From Methanocalculus chunghsingensis (GTDB lineage Archaea; Halobacteriota; Methanomicrobia; Methanomicrobiales; Methanocorpusculaceae), in assembly GCF_018132105.1 (NCBI RefSeq), contig NZ_JWHL01000002.1:62001-126000 (forward strand): a DNA stretch of 64,000 bases. Reading direction: 5' to 3'. The translations under genes were made by a program, and so were the position numbers. Below are positions 52,847 through 61,916 of the stretch, one piece after another; position 1 is the stretch's first letter; each line of letters starts with the position of its first letter. The notes under the pieces were generated by a model, which made no database searches, was not told the DNA's origin, and saw only the letters and a list, made by a program, of their open reading frames with translations.

Positions 52847-54588
52847 TGGATCACCAGCAGTATGTCTCCGTTCTGTACTACTGATCCGACATCCACATAG
52901 ATATCTGAGACCTTCCCATCGACCGGACTCTGGATCGGGTTCTCCATCTTCATCGCTTCAAGGACAAGAAGTGTCTCACCCTTCTTCACAACCTGATCGC
53001 GGTGAACCTTGATCTCAAGGACCATCCCCTGCATATTGCTCTTCACCCCACCTGGGAGATCGCCCCTTGGTATCTGGGACTTGACGGTAGCACCGACTGG
53101 TGACGAGACTGTACTTCCCCCGACAGAAACGATACGGACCGAGAAGAGCTCACCATCGACCTCGACCTCCATCGAGTCGGGGAAGTCGTTTGTGGATCCG
53201 GTATGGGTCTTCTTTGCCTGTGGAATGACTTCAGCAGTCTTCTCTCCCCGAAGGAAGGCAGGAGCGATAGCTGGATAGAGGATATATGTCAGAATATCCT
53301 CATCCTTCTTTACAAGACCCATACTGATGGCTTCTTCCCTGCTCCTCTCATACATCGGTTCAAGGAGATCTGCAGGGCGGATTGTGATCATCTCTTCTCC
53401 ATCGATGATCAGCTCTCGAATCCTATCAGAGATGGGTGCCGGAGGCCGCCCATATAATCCCCTGACATAATCTTTCACCTCTTTAGTGACGTTCTGGTAG
53501 CGACCGTTCATCAGGACATTTAAGACCGCCTGCGTACCGACAATCTGGCTTGTCGGTGTGACAAGGGGCGGATATCCAAGATCCTCACGGACCTTTGGTA
53601 TCTCCTCAAATACCTCTGACAACCGCTCCAGTGCATCCTGCTCCTTTAACTGGGAGACGAGGTTTGAGATCATCCCGCCTGGGAGCTGGTAGACAAGAAC
53701 GTCACTGTCGATCCGCTCAGAGATGGGATCAACGAGCGCATCATATTTCCTCCTGATATCCATGCAGAGGTTCCGAACCTTCCGAAGTGCAAGGAGATCT
53801 ATCCCGGTATCACGGGGTGTGCCGATCAGCGATGCAATGACACTCTCGGTAGCAGGCTGTGATGTTCCAAAGGCAAACGGTGACATTGCGGTATCGAGTA
53901 TATCAACGCCCGCTTCTATCGCTGCCTGGTAACTCATCGGCGCTATCCCGCTCGTCGAATGGCTGTGGAGATCGACGAGAATATCCACCCTCTCCTTAAT
54001 CCCTGTTATCAGCTCCCGTGCAGTTTCCGGCATGATCAGACCGGCCATATCTTTGATACAGACCGAATCACACCCATGGGAGTACAATTCCTCAGCCATA
54101 TCGATAAATGTGGGAATGTTATGGACCGGGCTTGTGGTATACGAGATGGCACCCTGCATGTGTGCCCCGAGATCGGAGACTGCCTTCATGGAGGATTCCA
54201 TATTCCGGATGTCATTCAATGCATCGAATATTCTGAAAATATCTACCCCGTTTGTGTGAGCTGCGGTGATGAACCGCTCAACTACATCGTCCGGATAGTG
54301 TCGGTATCCCACCAGATTCTGTCCGCGAAGGAGCATCTGGATTGGAGTGTCGGGCAGTGCCTCCTTGAGTGCACGAAGACGCATCCAGGGATCGTCGTTT
54401 AAAAACCGGATACAGCTATCAAATGTAGCCCCGCCCCATGCCTCCACAGAGAAGAAACCAACCTTGTTGATCTCATGAGCAACTGGTATCATATCCTCTG
54501 TACGAAGGCGTGTGGCGATGAGCGATTGATGCGCATCCCTCAGCGTGGTATCTGTGATGTGTACTCTGGAAGATTTTGAAAACGTCAT
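52843..54588 (-). CDS. pycB: Pyruvate carboxylase subunit B (carboxyltransferase and biotin carrier)
   Basis: The 581-residue protein has the carboxyltransferase domain (ITDTTLRDAHQSLIATR). It ends in a biotinyl domain with the biotin-accepting Lys in VLEAMKMENPI. The adjacent biotin transport and ligase genes fit the need for biotinylation. A 72-base gap with an inverted repeat separates it from the transporter gene upstream. Confidence 0.94.
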   Translation of the reverse strand: MTFSKSSRVHITDTTLRDAHQSLIATRLRTEDMIPVAHEINKVGFFSVEAWGGATFDSCIRFLNDDPWMRLRALKEALPDTPIQMLLRGQNLVGYRHYPDDVVERFITAAHTNGVDIFRIFDALNDIRNMESSMKAVSDLGAHMQGAISYTTSPVHNIPTFIDMAEELYSHGCDSVCIKDMAGLIMPETARELITGIKERVDILVDLHSHSTSGIAPMSYQAAIEAGVDILDTAMSPFAFGTSQPATESVIASLIGTPRDTGIDLLALRKVRNLCMDIRRKYDALVDPISERIDSDVLVYQLPGGMISNLVSQLKEQDALERLSEVFEEIPKVREDLGYPPLVTPTSQIVGTQAVLNVLMNGRYQNVTKEVKDYVRGLYGRPPAPISDRIRELIIDGEEMITIRPADLLEPMYERSREEAISMGLVKKDEDILTYILYPAIAPAFLRGEKTAEVIPQAKKTHTGSTNDFPDSMEVEVDGELFSVRIVSVGGSTVSSPVGATVKSQIPRGDLPGGVKSNMQGMVLEIKVHRDQVVKKGETLLVLEAMKMENPIQSPVDGKVSDIYVDVGSVVQNGDILLVIQ

Positions 54589-54660
54589 CTGAACACCTCG
54601 TGGGCTGAGGAATTGTAAAAATCGAGCCTCTCAACAATTAACCTTGATACTATAAAAAAC

Positions 54661-55923
54661 TCACCAGAAGTAAATTAAGCTTAAAATAGCGATTAATACT
54701 GCAAAAATGGTCATAATAACGTCTTTTGGAAATGTAGAAAATTTTGGTTTATGTGTTCCGCCACTCTGGAACCCCCGGATTGCAAGGAGGTTTGCTGTCT
54801 CATCTGCCCGACGGATATGAAGGAGAAGAAGGGTGAGCGCGGCAGGAATGATGGTCTTGTAGTCTATCTGCATTCCTTTTATAGAAAATGCCCTTTGTAT
54901 CTCCCGAAGATCTGATCCGGCAAGATGAAAGGACTGCAGTGTCATCTCAGCAGCAAGGCCGAGATCGAAGCCGAACCTCTCTCCGAAGAACCAAACGAAG
55001 ATATCCAGCATATCACCTCCCCGGAACTCTGCATATGCCCAGAAGGAGATAAGAAGGATGACTCCCATCCGGATTCCATACGAAATCCCTCCTCCGACAA
55101 GGATCTCGGTAACGACAGCCGGAACAAGGATCAGGACCCCTAGTGCAGCGAGGAGCCGCTTATCAGGAAGTCGCCGTCCCTTCTGTGCCACAACTGTCCA
55201 CCAGACAAAGGCAAGAAGAGCCCCCCCGATCGAGATAAAGGCTCCAAGTGAGAGGCAGATGACGGAGAGAAGTCGGAGTCGGCCGTCCCCAAATCTCGAC
55301 TGCGTCTCTTCCGGGTGGGGGCAGGCAATTGTCCTGGACTGCATGGAACCCCCCGCATCCTCCAGCTGCCCGTCTCTCATCACAAACCGCTCGTCAGAAT
55401 CCGGAATAATCTCGCGTTCATGGGTGAAGATGATGGTTATACGCTCCTTTCTTTTTTGGAGCTCATGGCAGAACCATTTCTTCATATCTGCATCAAGGGA
55501 TGAGAAGGGCTCATCAAGGATGAGAAGATCCGGATCCCGTGCAAGGATACAGGCGAGATTGAGCCGTTTCAGCTCACCTCGTGAGAGAGTGTGGGGATCA
55601 CGTCGCCACATCGCTTCCGGAATGACCGTCAGAATAGCATTTGGATCCACTCCCCATGATCGGATCTCATCTGCAACCGTCGTTTTGGTGATATGATACT
55701 CCGGAAACTGAAGTGAGAGAATCTCTGATTCTATCCCTGATCTCCGGATTGTTCCGGTATCCGGCTTCACCTGTCCGGAGAGGAGAAGGGAGAGAGTACT
55801 TTTGCCGCTCCCGATTCTCCCGGTAATAAGGGTGGTACCGGGCACAAAGCGGTGATCGGCGGCGATGGTCATATCCCCCTGCCGGTAGATGAGAGCGTCG
55901 GCGATGAGCTCCATATCAACCAT
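54661..55923 (-). CDS. EcfA-EcfT fusion: ATPase joined to transmembrane subunit of an ECF transporter
   Basis: The 420-residue protein has an ABC ATPase (about 1-210: GRIGSGKSTL, LSRGELKRL and ILDEPFSSLDAD) directly followed by an EcfT-type membrane domain (about 220-420). The latter contains the coupling stretch LLAIRGFQSGG (the ARG-motif region) and about five helices. EcfA and EcfT are usually separate. With the second EcfA and BioY next door it would form a biotin transporter. No frameshift or stop separates the halves. Confidence 0.85.
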   Translation of the reverse strand: MVDMELIADALIYRQGDMTIAADHRFVPGTTLITGRIGSGKSTLSLLLSGQVKPDTGTIRRSGIESEILSLQFPEYHITKTTVADEIRSWGVDPNAILTVIPEAMWRRDPHTLSRGELKRLNLACILARDPDLLILDEPFSSLDADMKKWFCHELQKRKERITIIFTHEREIIPDSDERFVMRDGQLEDAGGSMQSRTIACPHPEETQSRFGDGRLRLLSVICLSLGAFISIGGALLAFVWWTVVAQKGRRLPDKRLLAALGVLILVPAVVTEILVGGGISYGIRMGVILLISFWAYAEFRGGDMLDIFVWFFGERFGFDLGLAAEMTLQSFHLAGSDLREIQRAFSIKGMQIDYKTIIPAALTLLLLHIRRADETANLLAIRGFQSGGTHKPKFSTFPKDVIMTIFAVLIAILSLIYFW

Positions 55924-56533
55924 CCTGGTTCATACCCCTTGAGATGACAAACCCCTCATGAATCCGGATATGATCGTCTGAAACGTCGGCAATATTCTGA
56001 TACTGGCTGCTTTGCAGCACATAGGGGGGTTGATTAGATCGTAGTGCATCCTGCATCTCCCATGCTGTCTCCTCATCAAGATGCGAGTCTGCCTCATCGA
56101 TGACAAGGAGGAGAGGGGAGGTGACAAGTGCCGTAGCGAGGGCAACGAGTACCTTCTCCCCACCAGAGAGTGTCCGCATCTTTCGATTGAGCAGGCGGGA
56201 GATCGAGAGCCTCTCAGCGATCTTCATTGTTCGATCTTCGATCATCTCCATCGGGAGTCTTCGGAATCTGAGAGGGGCGGCAATCTCATCGAAGACCCGT
56301 TCAAAGAGTATATTCCTGTCAGGAAATTCAGATACCCATCCTATCTCACATGATCGCGGGGGAGATCCATCGATCAGGATCAAGCCCGCCTCTGGAAGGA
56401 TAACCCCGGCAGTTACTGAGAGGAGCGTCGTCTTCCCTGCACCATTTGGTCCAAATACCGTAGTGATACCCGGCTCTATCGAGAGGGCCGGGATCCGGAG
56501 AATACCATGGGAGAGGTCGGTTATCGTTATCAT
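55916..56533 (-). CDS. ECF transporter ATPase, EcfA
   Basis: The 205-residue protein is an ABC ATPase with Walker A (GPNGAGKTTL), Q-loop (EFPDRNILFERVF), signature (LSGGEKVLVALATAL) and Walker B (LLLVIDEADSHLDEE). It overlaps BioY upstream (ATGA) and the EcfA-T fusion downstream. Together the two ATPases form the heterodimer motor of the energy-coupling factor module. Confidence 0.9.
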   Translation of the reverse strand: MITITDLSHGILRIPALSIEPGITTVFGPNGAGKTTLLSVTAGVILPEAGLILIDGSPPRSCEIGWVSEFPDRNILFERVFDEIAAPLRFRRLPMEMIEDRTMKIAERLSISRLLNRKMRTLSGGEKVLVALATALVTSPLLLVIDEADSHLDEETAWEMQDALRSNQPPYVLQSSQYQNIADVSDDHIRIHEGFVISRGMNQDG

Positions 56534-57048
56534 GTAACTCTTCGGGCGATAGCAAGAGCAGCTATTCCTTTGAGAATATCTCCGGGAATGAAGGGGGCTA
56601 CGCCGACTATTACCGCGGCAGTAAACGGCATTCCTGTGGAGAGGGAGAGCCAGGCAGATCCAAATAGGTAGATAATGATACCTGCCGAGACGATCCCGGT
56701 TATCTCTGCATGCCGGAACGTCTGTTCACAGAGGAGTCCTGCTATGAGTGCCGCCGGTAAGAATCCGATGATATACCCCCCCGTCGGTCCAAGGAGGACA
56801 CCAAGCCCCGCTGTCCCATTGTGAAAGACCGGGAGGTTACAGACTCCAAGGATGATATAGAGGGCTGCAGGAAGAATCGCATACCGTTTCATAACAAGGG
56901 CCGCAAGGAGGACGAAGAGCGTCTGAAGGGTAAAGGGAACAAGCGGAAGGAATGGAACTACTATGGATATCCACCCTCCGATACTTATCAGCGCCGCGAA
57001 TGTTGCAGTCCGTGTCAGGGTTTTTGCATACTCGATATTTCCATACAT
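56530..57048 (-). CDS. bioY: Biotin transporter substrate-binding subunit BioY
   Basis: The protein (about 172 residues, ATG 57048 behind AGGAGGTTGACG) has about six helices and the BioY LLGPTGGYIIGFLPAALIAG stretch. It provides biotin specificity to the ECF transporter. The longer frame back to 57201 crosses the promoter/operator and is not used. Confidence 0.9.
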   Translation of the reverse strand: MYGNIEYAKTLTRTATFAALISIGGWISIVVPFLPLVPFTLQTLFVLLAALVMKRYAILPAALYIILGVCNLPVFHNGTAGLGVLLGPTGGYIIGFLPAALIAGLLCEQTFRHAEITGIVSAGIIIYLFGSAWLSLSTGMPFTAAVIVGVAPFIPGDILKGIAALAIARRVT

Positions 57049-57080
57049 CGTCAACCTCCTACTTGTATGTTGGTTGACGA
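57048..57080. promoter_or_regulatory. BirA-box-like operator before bioY
   Basis: TCGTCAACC (57048-57056) and GGTTGACGA (57072-57080) form a perfect 9-bp inverted repeat separated by 15 bases. It covers the bioY ribosome site and start. The GTNAAC-type arms and spacing resemble the biotin repressor site described for BirA in bacteria and archaea. The adjacent BirA has a DNA-binding N-terminus. Binding is inferred, not shown. Confidence 0.7.
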
Positions 57081-57154
57081 TAAAAAAGATCAAGTCTTCC
57101 TCCGGAGATTTATAAGATAGAAAAAATCGATTGTATGTGGTGATTGTTGGATGA

Positions 57155-58135
57155 TCAGAGGATATGGCAGTCCCCGGCGATAACACGCTCGATCTTTCCA
57201 TTGTCCTTTCTGATGATCAATGCCCCGTGATCATCGATATCAATGGCTTCTCCTTCGAAGGTCTTCTTCAGTGTACGGATCTCGACTCTTCGCTCCAGTG
57301 TGCAGGAGAGGCTCTTCCATTCACGGAGGAGTGCATCATACTCATTCCGCTCGACCAGGGTGTACCGCCTCTCAAACTCGGTCAGGACACGTGCAAGGAA
57401 TTTAGTCCGGTCAACTTCGTATCCGAGTTCTTCTGATATCGATGTCACCTCACGGTTCAGGACCGGCATCAGCTCCTCGACTGATACATTGACATCAATT
57501 CCGAGGCTGAGGAGACAGTAGTGAATGACATCTGCCTCGGCTGACAACTCAAGGTGCATCCCTCCAACCTTCTTATCACCGATGAAGATATCATTTGGCC
57601 ATTTGATCAGAGCACCAATATCATACTCTTTTCTGATAGCCCTGGATACGGCTACTGATGCGGCAATCATGATCATGAACGCCTTCTGGATTGGAATCGA
57701 TGGCTTGAGAACGATTGTAGTCCAGATTCCTCCTGCAGGAGATGCCCATGATCGACCAAGGCGTCCAAGTCCGCCGGTCTGCTCTTCTGCGAGGATAACC
57801 AGCCCCTCCGATATATCGTTTTCTATCTCCCGGATCATCTGTTTTCCAAGCCAGATGGTTGAGGGGGTGGTTGTGACATAATGAATCTCAGATCCGATCT
57901 TCTTCGTTCTGAGATGACGTTTAATCTCGTATGGAAGGAGGCGCGTCGTCCTTTTGGTCACATGATATCCCTCTTTCTGGGTGGCTTCTATCTCATACCC
58001 AAGGTCGCGAAGCTCTTCGATATGTTTCCAGACCGCTGATCGGCTGATCCCCAGCTCTTCACTGATCTTCTCTCCAGAAATCTTACCGCTCTCCCGGTCG
58101 AGGATCTTCAGGACGTTAAATGCAGCGTTATTCAT
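57155..58135 (-). CDS. birA: Bifunctional biotin ligase / repressor BirA
   Basis: The 326-residue protein has an N-terminal winged helix (GEKISEELGISRSAVWKHIEEL), and the catalytic GGLGRLGRSWASPAGG and KWPNDIFIGDKK motifs of the biotin protein ligase. It activates biotin and biotinylates PycB, and the DNA-binding domain can repress biotin genes. It lies five bases after the DUF2111 gene. Confidence 0.93.
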   Translation of the reverse strand: MNNAAFNVLKILDRESGKISGEKISEELGISRSAVWKHIEELRDLGYEIEATQKEGYHVTKRTTRLLPYEIKRHLRTKKIGSEIHYVTTTPSTIWLGKQMIREIENDISEGLVILAEEQTGGLGRLGRSWASPAGGIWTTIVLKPSIPIQKAFMIMIAASVAVSRAIRKEYDIGALIKWPNDIFIGDKKVGGMHLELSAEADVIHYCLLSLGIDVNVSVEELMPVLNREVTSISEELGYEVDRTKFLARVLTEFERRYTLVERNEYDALLREWKSLSCTLERRVEIRTLKKTFEGEAIDIDDHGALIIRKDNGKIERVIAGDCHIL

Positions 58136-58140
58136 CGTTG

Positions 58141-58563
58141 TTACCTTTTTGCAATGCTCTGTTCACTATCCAATGGACAGGGATCTGTTCCACAGACCTG
58201 ACGGAGGATGAATGACTGGTGTTCCATGAGCGTCGCCAGATCAAAGATGCCGGTGATGTCAACGACTCCTATTGCTCCAATCGCCGCTCCCTCACTGTCC
58301 CGGATAGGTGCGACGACGACAGGAATACCCTTATAGATCCCCTCTTGCGGACGTGTCTTGATAAGGCGGTTCCCGGCAATCGCGTCTTCGAGGATCGGTC
58401 CGGTATAGGATCTGTCGATCACCTTCCCATCTTCTATCCGGATACCGGGTTTCTCTGCTGACCTTCCGGTTATCGGAAGATTGGAGACTATCGTATGGAT
58501 CGTCATCAGGACCGATTCGAGATCATCGGCTGATGAATCCCGGGCAATGGTATATCGATGCAT
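58141..58563 (-). CDS. DUF2111-type protein
   Basis: The 140-residue protein begins MHRYTIARDSSADDLESVLMTIHTIV. It contains a GAF/PAS-like GIPVVVAPIRDSEGAAIGAIGVVDITGIFDL segment, matching the methanogen DUF2111 family. It might sense a small molecule. It is directly upstream of birA with five bases between, so it may be involved in biotin or C1 metabolism regulation. Confidence 0.7.
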   Translation of the reverse strand: MHRYTIARDSSADDLESVLMTIHTIVSNLPITGRSAEKPGIRIEDGKVIDRSYTGPILEDAIAGNRLIKTRPQEGIYKGIPVVVAPIRDSEGAAIGAIGVVDITGIFDLATLMEHQSFILRQVCGTDPCPLDSEQSIAKR

Positions 58564-58594
58564 AATGGAACACTAACAACCATACCAATTCCAT

Positions 58595-59176
58595 CTAAAA
58601 GAAGGTTTCCTTTTTAGAGGAACAAAATGCCGTGATGAACGTCCGGGATGGATACTCATGTGCTGTTGTCAGGATGACGCGGCCCTCTCCGATTGACTCC
58701 TCAATGAGAATTGGATCTCCCTCTCTGGTTTCCGCAATGGCTTCCCCCTCGTACTCTGTGAGATGCCCGTCGCATTCAAAGGCAGTATGGTCGTATCCAT
58801 CAAGCAGGGCGACGGCATCACTCTCTCTTCTGATGAGAATCTCACGCGGGCCGTACGCAAACTGGTATCTGACAGAGAACGGGAGCCAGTCATAACATTC
58901 CGGCACCTCACCACCTCCTCCAAAAACCACCAGATTTCCTCCAGACCTGATGAAGCGTTCCATCCTGCTCTTCGTTGCCCTGAGTGCGGGAAGGACACGG
59001 GAATATTCCTTGTTTGCAAACCCTGTCGGGATGATGAGTGTTCCAAAAGAACCACGGTAGAAGGGAGCTGCAAGAAGCTGTGGTGTGACCAGTTCGCAGG
59101 ATCCGACACAATCCTCGATCAAGCGAAGAAACATCAGCTTTTCTTCCCAGATGAGTGCCGGTGTTCCACACCTCAT
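58595..59176 (-). CDS. Hypothetical protein, amidotransferase-like fold
   Basis: The 193-residue protein has alternating strands and a Gly-rich FIRSGGNLVVFGGGGEVPEC loop and TLIIPTGFANKEYSRVLPAL, reminiscent of class I glutamine amidotransferase-like folds. No clear catalytic triad is seen. It overlaps rtcB by four bases and thus belongs to the rtcB-archease operon. Function not known. Confidence 0.6.
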   Translation of the reverse strand: MRCGTPALIWEEKLMFLRLIEDCVGSCELVTPQLLAAPFYRGSFGTLIIPTGFANKEYSRVLPALRATKSRMERFIRSGGNLVVFGGGGEVPECYDWLPFSVRYQFAYGPREILIRRESDAVALLDGYDHTAFECDGHLTEYEGEAIAETREGDPILIEESIGEGRVILTTAHEYPSRTFITAFCSSKKETFF

Positions 59177-60612
59177 CCTTTGATCACTCCAAGGGGCATC
59201 ATTCGTGCGACGATCCGCGAGAGTCCGGCCTCATGAACAACACGGATAACTTCATCACTTGACTTATACATCTCAGGTGCTTCCTCGGCGATTGCATCCC
59301 CGGATGGCGCCCGGACGATGATCCCCTGTTTCTTCAGGTCAGCCGATACCGCAGCCCCACGTACCGCTTTCTTCGCCTCTTTTCTGCTGCTGACCCGTCC
59401 GGCACCATGGCAGGTACTCCCAAAGGTCTTCTCCATCGCCGTCTCTGTTCCTGCGAGGAGATATGATGCCGTTCCCATGCTGCCTGGAATGATCACCGGC
59501 TGTCCTGTTCTCTGGTATATCTCGGGGAGCTCAGGTCTTCCGGGTCCAAATGCCCGGGTTGCCCCTTTTCTATGAACACAGACGCGCTTGTCTGAGCCAT
59601 CAATGGTATGCATCTCCCATTTGGCGACATTATGCGCCACATCATAGACCAGTGGCATCTCAGAAGGGGAAATCCCAAATGCCGATTCAAAGAGGGTTCT
59701 CACCTGATGGGTGATTATCTGGCGGTTGGCCCAGGCATAATTTGCAGCGGCCGCCATCGCACCAAAGTAGCTCTCCCCTTCAGGTGAGGTGAGAGGGGCA
59801 CAGGAGAGCTGACGGTCAGGCAGGGTGATGCCGTATTTTTTTGTGGCTTTCTCAAGTGTTTTCAGGTGATCTGTACAGACCTGGTGTCCAAGCCCACGTG
59901 ATCCACAATGGATCATACAACAGACGTTTCCTTCCTTCACACCAAATGTCTTTGCCGCCTCGTGATCCCGGATCTCGGATACCACCTGAAGCTCAAGAAA
60001 GTGGTTCCCTGATCCCAGGGTGCCGCACTGGGGGATCCCCCTCTTGCGCGCTTTCTCACTGACGTTCTCGGGAGCTGCCTCCTTCATATATCCCCCCTCT
60101 TCACACCGGATGCAGTCCTCAGGAAGACCATATCCTTCAGATACCGCCCATTTGGATCCAAGAGCCAGGAGATCGTCAAGTGCTGAAGCCGAGAGCCGGA
60201 ATGCACTTTTTGATCCAACACCTGTTGGAACCTGCTGATACAACCTGCCGATGATATCCTCCCTGCTCCCCAGATCCGAGACCGAAAGCGGTGTTGTGAT
60301 CATCCGGACTCCACAATTGATGTCAAACCCGACGCCCCCGGGTGAGATGATCCCTTCCTCTTCGGAGAAGGCAGCGACACCCCCGATCGGGAATCCATAG
60401 CCCCAGTGAATGTCAGGCATGCCAAAGGAGTGGCCGATGATACCCGGGAGGGTTGCGACGTTGGCAAGTTGCCTGACGGCTCCCTCTTCGAGGGATTCAA
60501 AGAGGGAATCCGAGAGGAAGAGCCTGCCGGATACCCGCATATCCGGTATATATCCGAGGGGAAGATCCCACTCATGACGTCCAACAGAAGAGAATAGTTT
60601 CTGCATCATCAC
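59173..60612 (-). CDS. rtcB: RNA-splicing ligase RtcB
   Basis: The 479-residue protein has the RtcB motifs: DINCGVRMI (metal-binding Cys), MIHCGSRGLGHQ, IPGSMGTASYLL and the guanylated-His region CHGAGRVSSR. It ligates tRNA halves after splicing, which fits the intron-containing tRNA in this genome. No intein interrupts it. It is preceded by archease, its activator. Confidence 0.94.
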   Translation of the reverse strand: MMMQKLFSSVGRHEWDLPLGYIPDMRVSGRLFLSDSLFESLEEGAVRQLANVATLPGIIGHSFGMPDIHWGYGFPIGGVAAFSEEEGIISPGGVGFDINCGVRMITTPLSVSDLGSREDIIGRLYQQVPTGVGSKSAFRLSASALDDLLALGSKWAVSEGYGLPEDCIRCEEGGYMKEAAPENVSEKARKRGIPQCGTLGSGNHFLELQVVSEIRDHEAAKTFGVKEGNVCCMIHCGSRGLGHQVCTDHLKTLEKATKKYGITLPDRQLSCAPLTSPEGESYFGAMAAAANYAWANRQIITHQVRTLFESAFGISPSEMPLVYDVAHNVAKWEMHTIDGSDKRVCVHRKGATRAFGPGRPELPEIYQRTGQPVIIPGSMGTASYLLAGTETAMEKTFGSTCHGAGRVSSRKEAKKAVRGAAVSADLKKQGIIVRAPSGDAIAEEAPEMYKSSDEVIRVVHEAGLSRIVARMMPLGVIKG

Positions 60613-60615
60613 ACC

Positions 60616-61023
60616 TCAAATATCAAAGATGATATCACAGCTCATCATATCTCCGGTGGTCTGAATTGAAAGGCCTGAGAGCGAGACGCCTTTAATCTCC
60701 CTCCCCCCTTCATGCTTCTCTCTTTGAAATGGCTCTCCTCTGAGAGTCGCAATCAATCCGCTGCCTGTGAATCTGATGACCGTCTCACAGACGACGAATG
60801 ATTCCACCTCGGAGATATAGAGGAGATCAGAGAGGAATTCCCAGAGGAGATCCTCCGGATCGTCTGCATCGATGGTCATTGTCTTTTCAGACCAAACATC
60901 ACATTTTCCGGGATAGAGGACTGCAAACATAGCCTTTGCAGCAAGGGAGAAGAGCTCCTCCCTGCTCTCTGCCCGGATTCGTCGACGCACATCTGCGGTA
61001 TGCGGAAGCTCTTCAATACTCAT
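60616..61023 (-). CDS. Archease
   Basis: The 135-residue protein from ATG 61023 begins MSIEELPHTADVRRRIRAES, the archease hallmark with the metal-binding His and Asp. It ends in MSCDIIFDI. Archease accelerates RtcB guanylation. The start is chosen from family N-termini; six more codons are open upstream. It overlaps the preceding gene by 11 bases and ends three bases before rtcB. Confidence 0.9.
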   Translation of the reverse strand: MSIEELPHTADVRRRIRAESREELFSLAAKAMFAVLYPGKCDVWSEKTMTIDADDPEDLLWEFLSDLLYISEVESFVVCETVIRFTGSGLIATLRGEPFQREKHEGGREIKGVSLSGLSIQTTGDMMSCDIIFDI

Positions 61024-61297
61024 CGGATTGACCATACCCAAAGTACCGTGGAACCATCTTCATATCGATCGTCTGGATCCATTTCACCTGGTACCGTGAG
61101 ACATACAGATCATGGTCCCCGACCGTTATGCGTATGTCAGTTGATTTTGGCTGCTTGATTGAGGTCGGGAGGAGGATTGGCCCTCCACATGATGTACAGA
61201 CCCTGAAGTCGCATCCGCGCTCATGAATATATGCCCGTACGTCTTCGTTAATGATGATATCCGGCACCTCTGTGGGTTCTCCAAACGGTCTACGCAT
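61013..61297 (-). CDS. Hypothetical protein with a Cys pair
   Basis: A 94-residue protein with CDFRVCTSCGGPILLP (three Cys, possible metal-binding ribbon half) followed by beta-rich DIRITVGDHDLYVSRYQV. It leads the archease-rtcB operon by an 11-base overlap. Not recognised; a role in RNA processing is a guess from context. Confidence 0.55.
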   Translation of the reverse strand: MRRPFGEPTEVPDIIINEDVRAYIHERGCDFRVCTSCGGPILLPTSIKQPKSTDIRITVGDHDLYVSRYQVKWIQTIDMKMVPRYFGYGQSDEY

Positions 61298-61368
61298 GTA
61301 CGTGATTAATGGGGAGAGAATGATTAAAATAGTTCTGACTGATGCAGGCGATCAAAAAAAAAGGAGTC

Positions 61369-61683
61369 TTATGTTGATGCGACAATATCTGTCACAACAT
61401 CGAGATATTGTTCTTTCATCTCATAGACACTTGTCGTACTTTCGGCTTTCCGACGGATATGCAGGATGCCGAATTTGGATGCGATGATCCCAACCATGGA
61501 TGCAACCGATTTGATACCGATGCTGAAGTGTTCGTTTAACCGTGCATGGATCTCTGCAATGGTGAGTGAACGGACACGAATGAAGAGGTTGAGCAACTCT
61601 TTCCGTATCCCTGATGTGTCTCTGGATAGGTACGCTCTGAGGCGCTCTTCGATCTCTTTCCTGATCTCTCCCGGCGAGAGCAT
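61369..61683 (-). CDS. DUF2551-type winged-helix protein
   Basis: The 104-residue protein has a winged-helix region (SLTIAEIHARLNEHFSIGIKSVASMVGIIASKFGILHIRR) and matches the small archaeal DUF2551 group. An AT box (TATATATATTA, 61706-61716) lies about 28 bases upstream of the ATG, so the message may be leaderless. The target is unknown. The gap 61684-61916 otherwise shows no gene. Confidence 0.75.
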   Translation of the reverse strand: MLSPGEIRKEIEERLRAYLSRDTSGIRKELLNLFIRVRSLTIAEIHARLNEHFSIGIKSVASMVGIIASKFGILHIRRKAESTTSVYEMKEQYLDVVTDIVAST

Positions 61684-61916
61684 ACACTGAATACTGCACT
61701 ACACCTATATATATTATCCTATTCTCTTCTCATCCGGTGGCTATGAATTCTTGTATAAGGTATTTTCCAGACTGTATCACTCTGCACTCTGGTAGATATC
61801 TGTTGATGGAAATCGATAGGTGATAGACTATATCAAGTGTTTGTCTTGTATCCGGCCTCTTTTGATATTTCGCATCCGCACATACAGATCAGAAAGACTA
61901 TCACCGGGTATCGAAA

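Noticed and set aside
54589-54660. Second BirA box before pycB
   Set aside because: The arms AATTGT and ACAATT and the 17-base spacing do not match the bioY dyad, so it is not called as BirA site.
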